NCBI GenBank assembly: GCA_003550445.1
Contig: PUKG01000113.1
Span: forward strand, 1-8,161
Source: Halobacteroidaceae bacterium
Lineage (GTDB): Bacteria > Bacillota > Halanaerobiia > B1SED10-174
Reading direction: 5' to 3'
Length of the DNA: 8,161 bases
In this document: piece by piece, positions 6,621-8,161 of the stretch
How positions within the stretch are numbered: position 1 is the stretch's first letter
Layout: every line of letters starts with the position of its first letter
Made by a program: the position numbers and the translations under genes
The notes under the pieces: model-generated
Told to the model about the DNA's origin: nothing
Databases searched by the model: none
Seen by the model: the letters and a program-made list of their open reading frames with translations, nothing else

Positions 6621-6630
6621 CACCACCTTT
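6621..6630 (-). promoter_or_regulatory. Ribosome binding site that decides the small protein's start
   Basis: On the minus strand this reads AAAGGTGGTG, nine of ten matches to AAAGGAGGTG, followed by six A residues and ATG at 6614. The upstream in-frame GTG codons (6626 and 6623) lie inside this site and have no good site of their own. Confidence 0.75.
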
Positions 6631-6647
6631 TTTGCCTTTCGGCCTAT

Positions 6648-7937
6648 TTAAGTTATTCTTTTTTTGAAAACGTCGGTCAAACCAGCTTTTTCAACCCGGT
6701 TTTTAATTTCCTCTTTATCGGTGGTATAAAAACCTTTTCCTTTAAGGTGGTCAAATAAAACGGAACCGGAGAAAGTATATTTTTTGCTTCGGCCGGGTTC
6801 GGTTTTCATTTCTTCCTTTACATAGGCAATTGCTTCCCCAATTGATGTTTCCCGAGAAATTTCAAGGAGTTCTTTGCCTTCGGCATGTCTTACAGCGTTA
6901 TGGCCAGCAAGTGTTCCGGTAATAATTGCTTCGGTATGTCCAACCAGCAGGCCAGCTTTTTCCCCGCCACAGAAAAGGTTATTCAAGCCTTCTACTTTAA
7001 GAGCATTGTCTCTGGGAGAAAGGGCCATGTAACGCATAGAATTTCCCATGTCCCCGGAATAAGGATCTTCAAAACGAGCATTTTCAAAACCCGGAATCCG
7101 GCGAAGGGCTTCAAGAGGGAAGAAAGGGGACATTAATTTGGCGTGACCGGTATCCAAAAGAATTACGTTGGCTGCGTATTCTGCCAGGGCATATTGCTGG
7201 CAGGCTTTAGAACTGAGGGATTCTTCACCTTTTTGTAAATCTTCTGGAATTGGAACTACTGCAACTCCTGTTGTGTTTAATTCTTCTTGAATTTCGGGGG
7301 ATAAAGATTCTTTAAAAATTTTACATGAACCGCTCATTGCTCCAATGGATCCATCACCTGTTCGGCCAAACATTTCCTCGATACCCAGTTTTCCGGCGAT
7401 ACTTACCCTGTTTCCATAACTATGGCAGCGAATAATGCACATTGCACAACCCGTCCCATACTTTACACAATTAGCCATTGGACCCGCAGTCCCAGTTGCT
7501 TCTACAAAAACGTCACCAGTTATTTTCTCCTTATCTTTGTCCAGGATAACTGCTGTAATGTTTCCATTTTCATCTTTTTCTGCATTAATGGCCCGGGAGG
7601 TTAAACGCAACTCAATCCCCATGTCAAGGAGATGCTTTTTTACCGCGGGTTCAATAAGGCTGATATCATAAAGGTTGGCATGTTTATGTCCGGGGAATTC
7701 AATGTTCTTATGCCTTGATACCCGGTCGGTAATTTCAAAAAGATCTCCGCCACCCATGCTGATAGCTTCCTCGGTAGCCGTAAAACGACCATTATTGCGC
7801 ATGATTCCTCCAACCAGGCCTGTACCAAGGAGCATTTCCATCCTTTCAATTACCACAACTTCAGCACCCTGTTTTCTTGCAGCGATTGCAGCAGCAGATC
7901 CTGCCCAACCACCGCCGATTACAACAACTTTACTCAT
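6648..7937 (-). CDS. FAD-dependent oxidoreductase, GidA/TrmFO-like, with a cysteine cluster
   Basis: Seen in 429 residues: an N-terminal FAD-binding Rossmann motif VVVIGGGWAGSAAA (glycines 8-10 and 13) ending in the ribose-binding acid E31; a central domain with DVFVEATGTAG; and a second FAD-contact region near 320-350 (NNLFCGGEKAGLLVGHTE, then TGTLAGHNAVR) that resembles the same segment of GidA and TrmFO. A cysteine cluster C157, C164, C167, C171 (CxxC plus CxxxC) and further cysteines at 205, 246 and 323 suggest a redox-active disulfide or metal site. After residue 355 a charged tail of about 75 residues follows. The protein is shorter than GidA and lacks its helical tRNA-binding tail, so a small-molecule redox role is more likely than tRNA modification. 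The ATG has AAAGGAGGA (7945-7953). First gene of the operon; substrate unknown. Confidence 0.85.
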   Translation of the reverse strand: MSKVVVIGGGWAGSAAAIAARKQGAEVVVIERMEMLLGTGLVGGIMRNNGRFTATEEAISMGGGDLFEITDRVSRHKNIEFPGHKHANLYDISLIEPAVKKHLLDMGIELRLTSRAINAEKDENGNITAVILDKDKEKITGDVFVEATGTAGPMANCVKYGTGCAMCIIRCHSYGNRVSIAGKLGIEEMFGRTGDGSIGAMSGSCKIFKESLSPEIQEELNTTGVAVVPIPEDLQKGEESLSSKACQQYALAEYAANVILLDTGHAKLMSPFFPLEALRRIPGFENARFEDPYSGDMGNSMRYMALSPRDNALKVEGLNNLFCGGEKAGLLVGHTEAIITGTLAGHNAVRHAEGKELLEISRETSIGEAIAYVKEEMKTEPGRSKKYTFSGSVLFDHLKGKGFYTTDKEEIKNRVEKAGLTDVFKKRIT

Positions 7938-8005
7938 TAAAATATCCTCCTTTGAAGCAGATTTTATTTAAAGTTGAGAATGTTTGTGGGTTTTTTAAAG
8001 CTATT

Positions 8006-8022
8006 TTAACACCTCCCGTTAA
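8006..8022. promoter_or_regulatory. Inverted repeat TTAAC-N7-GTTAA, possible operator
   Basis: Perfect 5-bp half sites, TTAAC (8006-8010) and GTTAA (8018-8022), 69 bp upstream of the FAD oxidoreductase start. One half site overlaps a TAAAAT box on the minus strand, which would suit repressor control. Binding by a regulator is inferred only from symmetry and place. Confidence 0.35.
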
Positions 8023-8052
8023 GGTTCTTCCCAATAATAATCAATAATTTGC

Positions 8053-8079
8053 TAGTCGCTCATCACTGATGAGTTGCTA
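8053..8079. promoter_or_regulatory. Interrupted 27-bp inverted repeat, possible operator
   Basis: TAG-N3-CTCATC-ACT-GATGAG-N3-CTA: the 6-bp inner arms (8059-8064 and 8068-8073) and the 3-bp outer arms (8053-8055 and 8077-8079) are exact and symmetrically spaced about 8066. There is no T tract after it in either direction, so it does not look like a terminator; a dimeric regulator site upstream of the operon is the likelier reading. Confidence 0.45.
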
Positions 8080-8161
8080 CCTATACTTATTAATTTCGAC
8101 AAAAAAAATAATTTCCTGCAAAAATAAAGAAAAAAATTTTTAATTTTGGCTTTTTTAATTA

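Larger units (their letters stand above)
7938..8161. other. AT-rich intergenic region upstream of the minus-strand operon
   Basis: No credible coding frame is present in these 224 bases. Seen: the ribosome binding site of the FAD gene, two inverted repeats (8006-8022 and 8053-8079), and a very AT-rich stretch from 8087 to the window edge. The operon's promoter must lie here, but no -35/-10 pair with good spacing stands out; a TAAAAT box on the minus strand (8003-8008) lacks a convincing -35. Confidence 0.7.

Noticed and set aside
6276..6626. GTG start at 6626 for the small repeat protein
   Set aside because: The GTG codons fall within the good ribosome binding site of the downstream ATG and lack one of their own.
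6648..7937. Calling the FAD oxidoreductase MnmG (GidA) or TrmFO
   Set aside because: Only the FAD-contact segments are similar. The length, the cysteine pattern, the C-terminal tail and the transporter neighbour do not fit the tRNA-modifying enzymes.

Overview
The window looks like chromosome from a low-G+C, probably anaerobic Firmicute that uses selenocysteine. The grounds are AT-rich intergenic DNA, strong AGGAGG-type ribosome binding sites, GTG/TTG starts, a NifS-like cysteine desulfurase directly followed by a ThiI without a rhodanese domain, and an unambiguous selenocysteine tRNA (selC). I cannot name the species from sequence alone. A clostridial or halanaerobial lineage is a guess.

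Layout, left part (plus strand): the 3' end of a cysteine desulfurase gene (1-273) overlaps thiI (266-1411), a sulfur relay for tRNA 4-thiouridine. A compact promoter, tRNA-Sec (1455-1549) and a rho-independent terminator follow. Next come a secreted metallo-beta-lactamase/HhH protein resembling ComEC and ComEA parts (1687-2733), a HAD-family hydrolase with an atypical first motif (2779-3495), exodeoxyribonuclease III (3598-4359) and a small unrecognised protein (4473-4781). A strong bidirectional terminator (4813-4850) closes this side.

Right part (minus strand, read from right to left): a three-gene operon of a GidA/TrmFO-like FAD oxidoreductase with a cysteine cluster (7937-6648), a small protein of about 112 residues made of two tandem repeats (6614-6276) and a 12-13-segment membrane transporter (6250-4862). 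Spacings are 33 and 25 nt. The 224 bp upstream of the operon are AT-rich and contain two inverted repeats that could be operators.

The left genes are mostly housekeeping (sulfur transfer, selenocysteine insertion, DNA repair or processing). The minus-strand operon is the least explained part. It reads like an uptake-plus-redox module for an unknown small molecule with a small accessory or sensory subunit, and it is the best candidate here for an undescribed system. I saw no CRISPR array, insertion sequence or integrase, and no gene that obviously needs an in-frame UGA.
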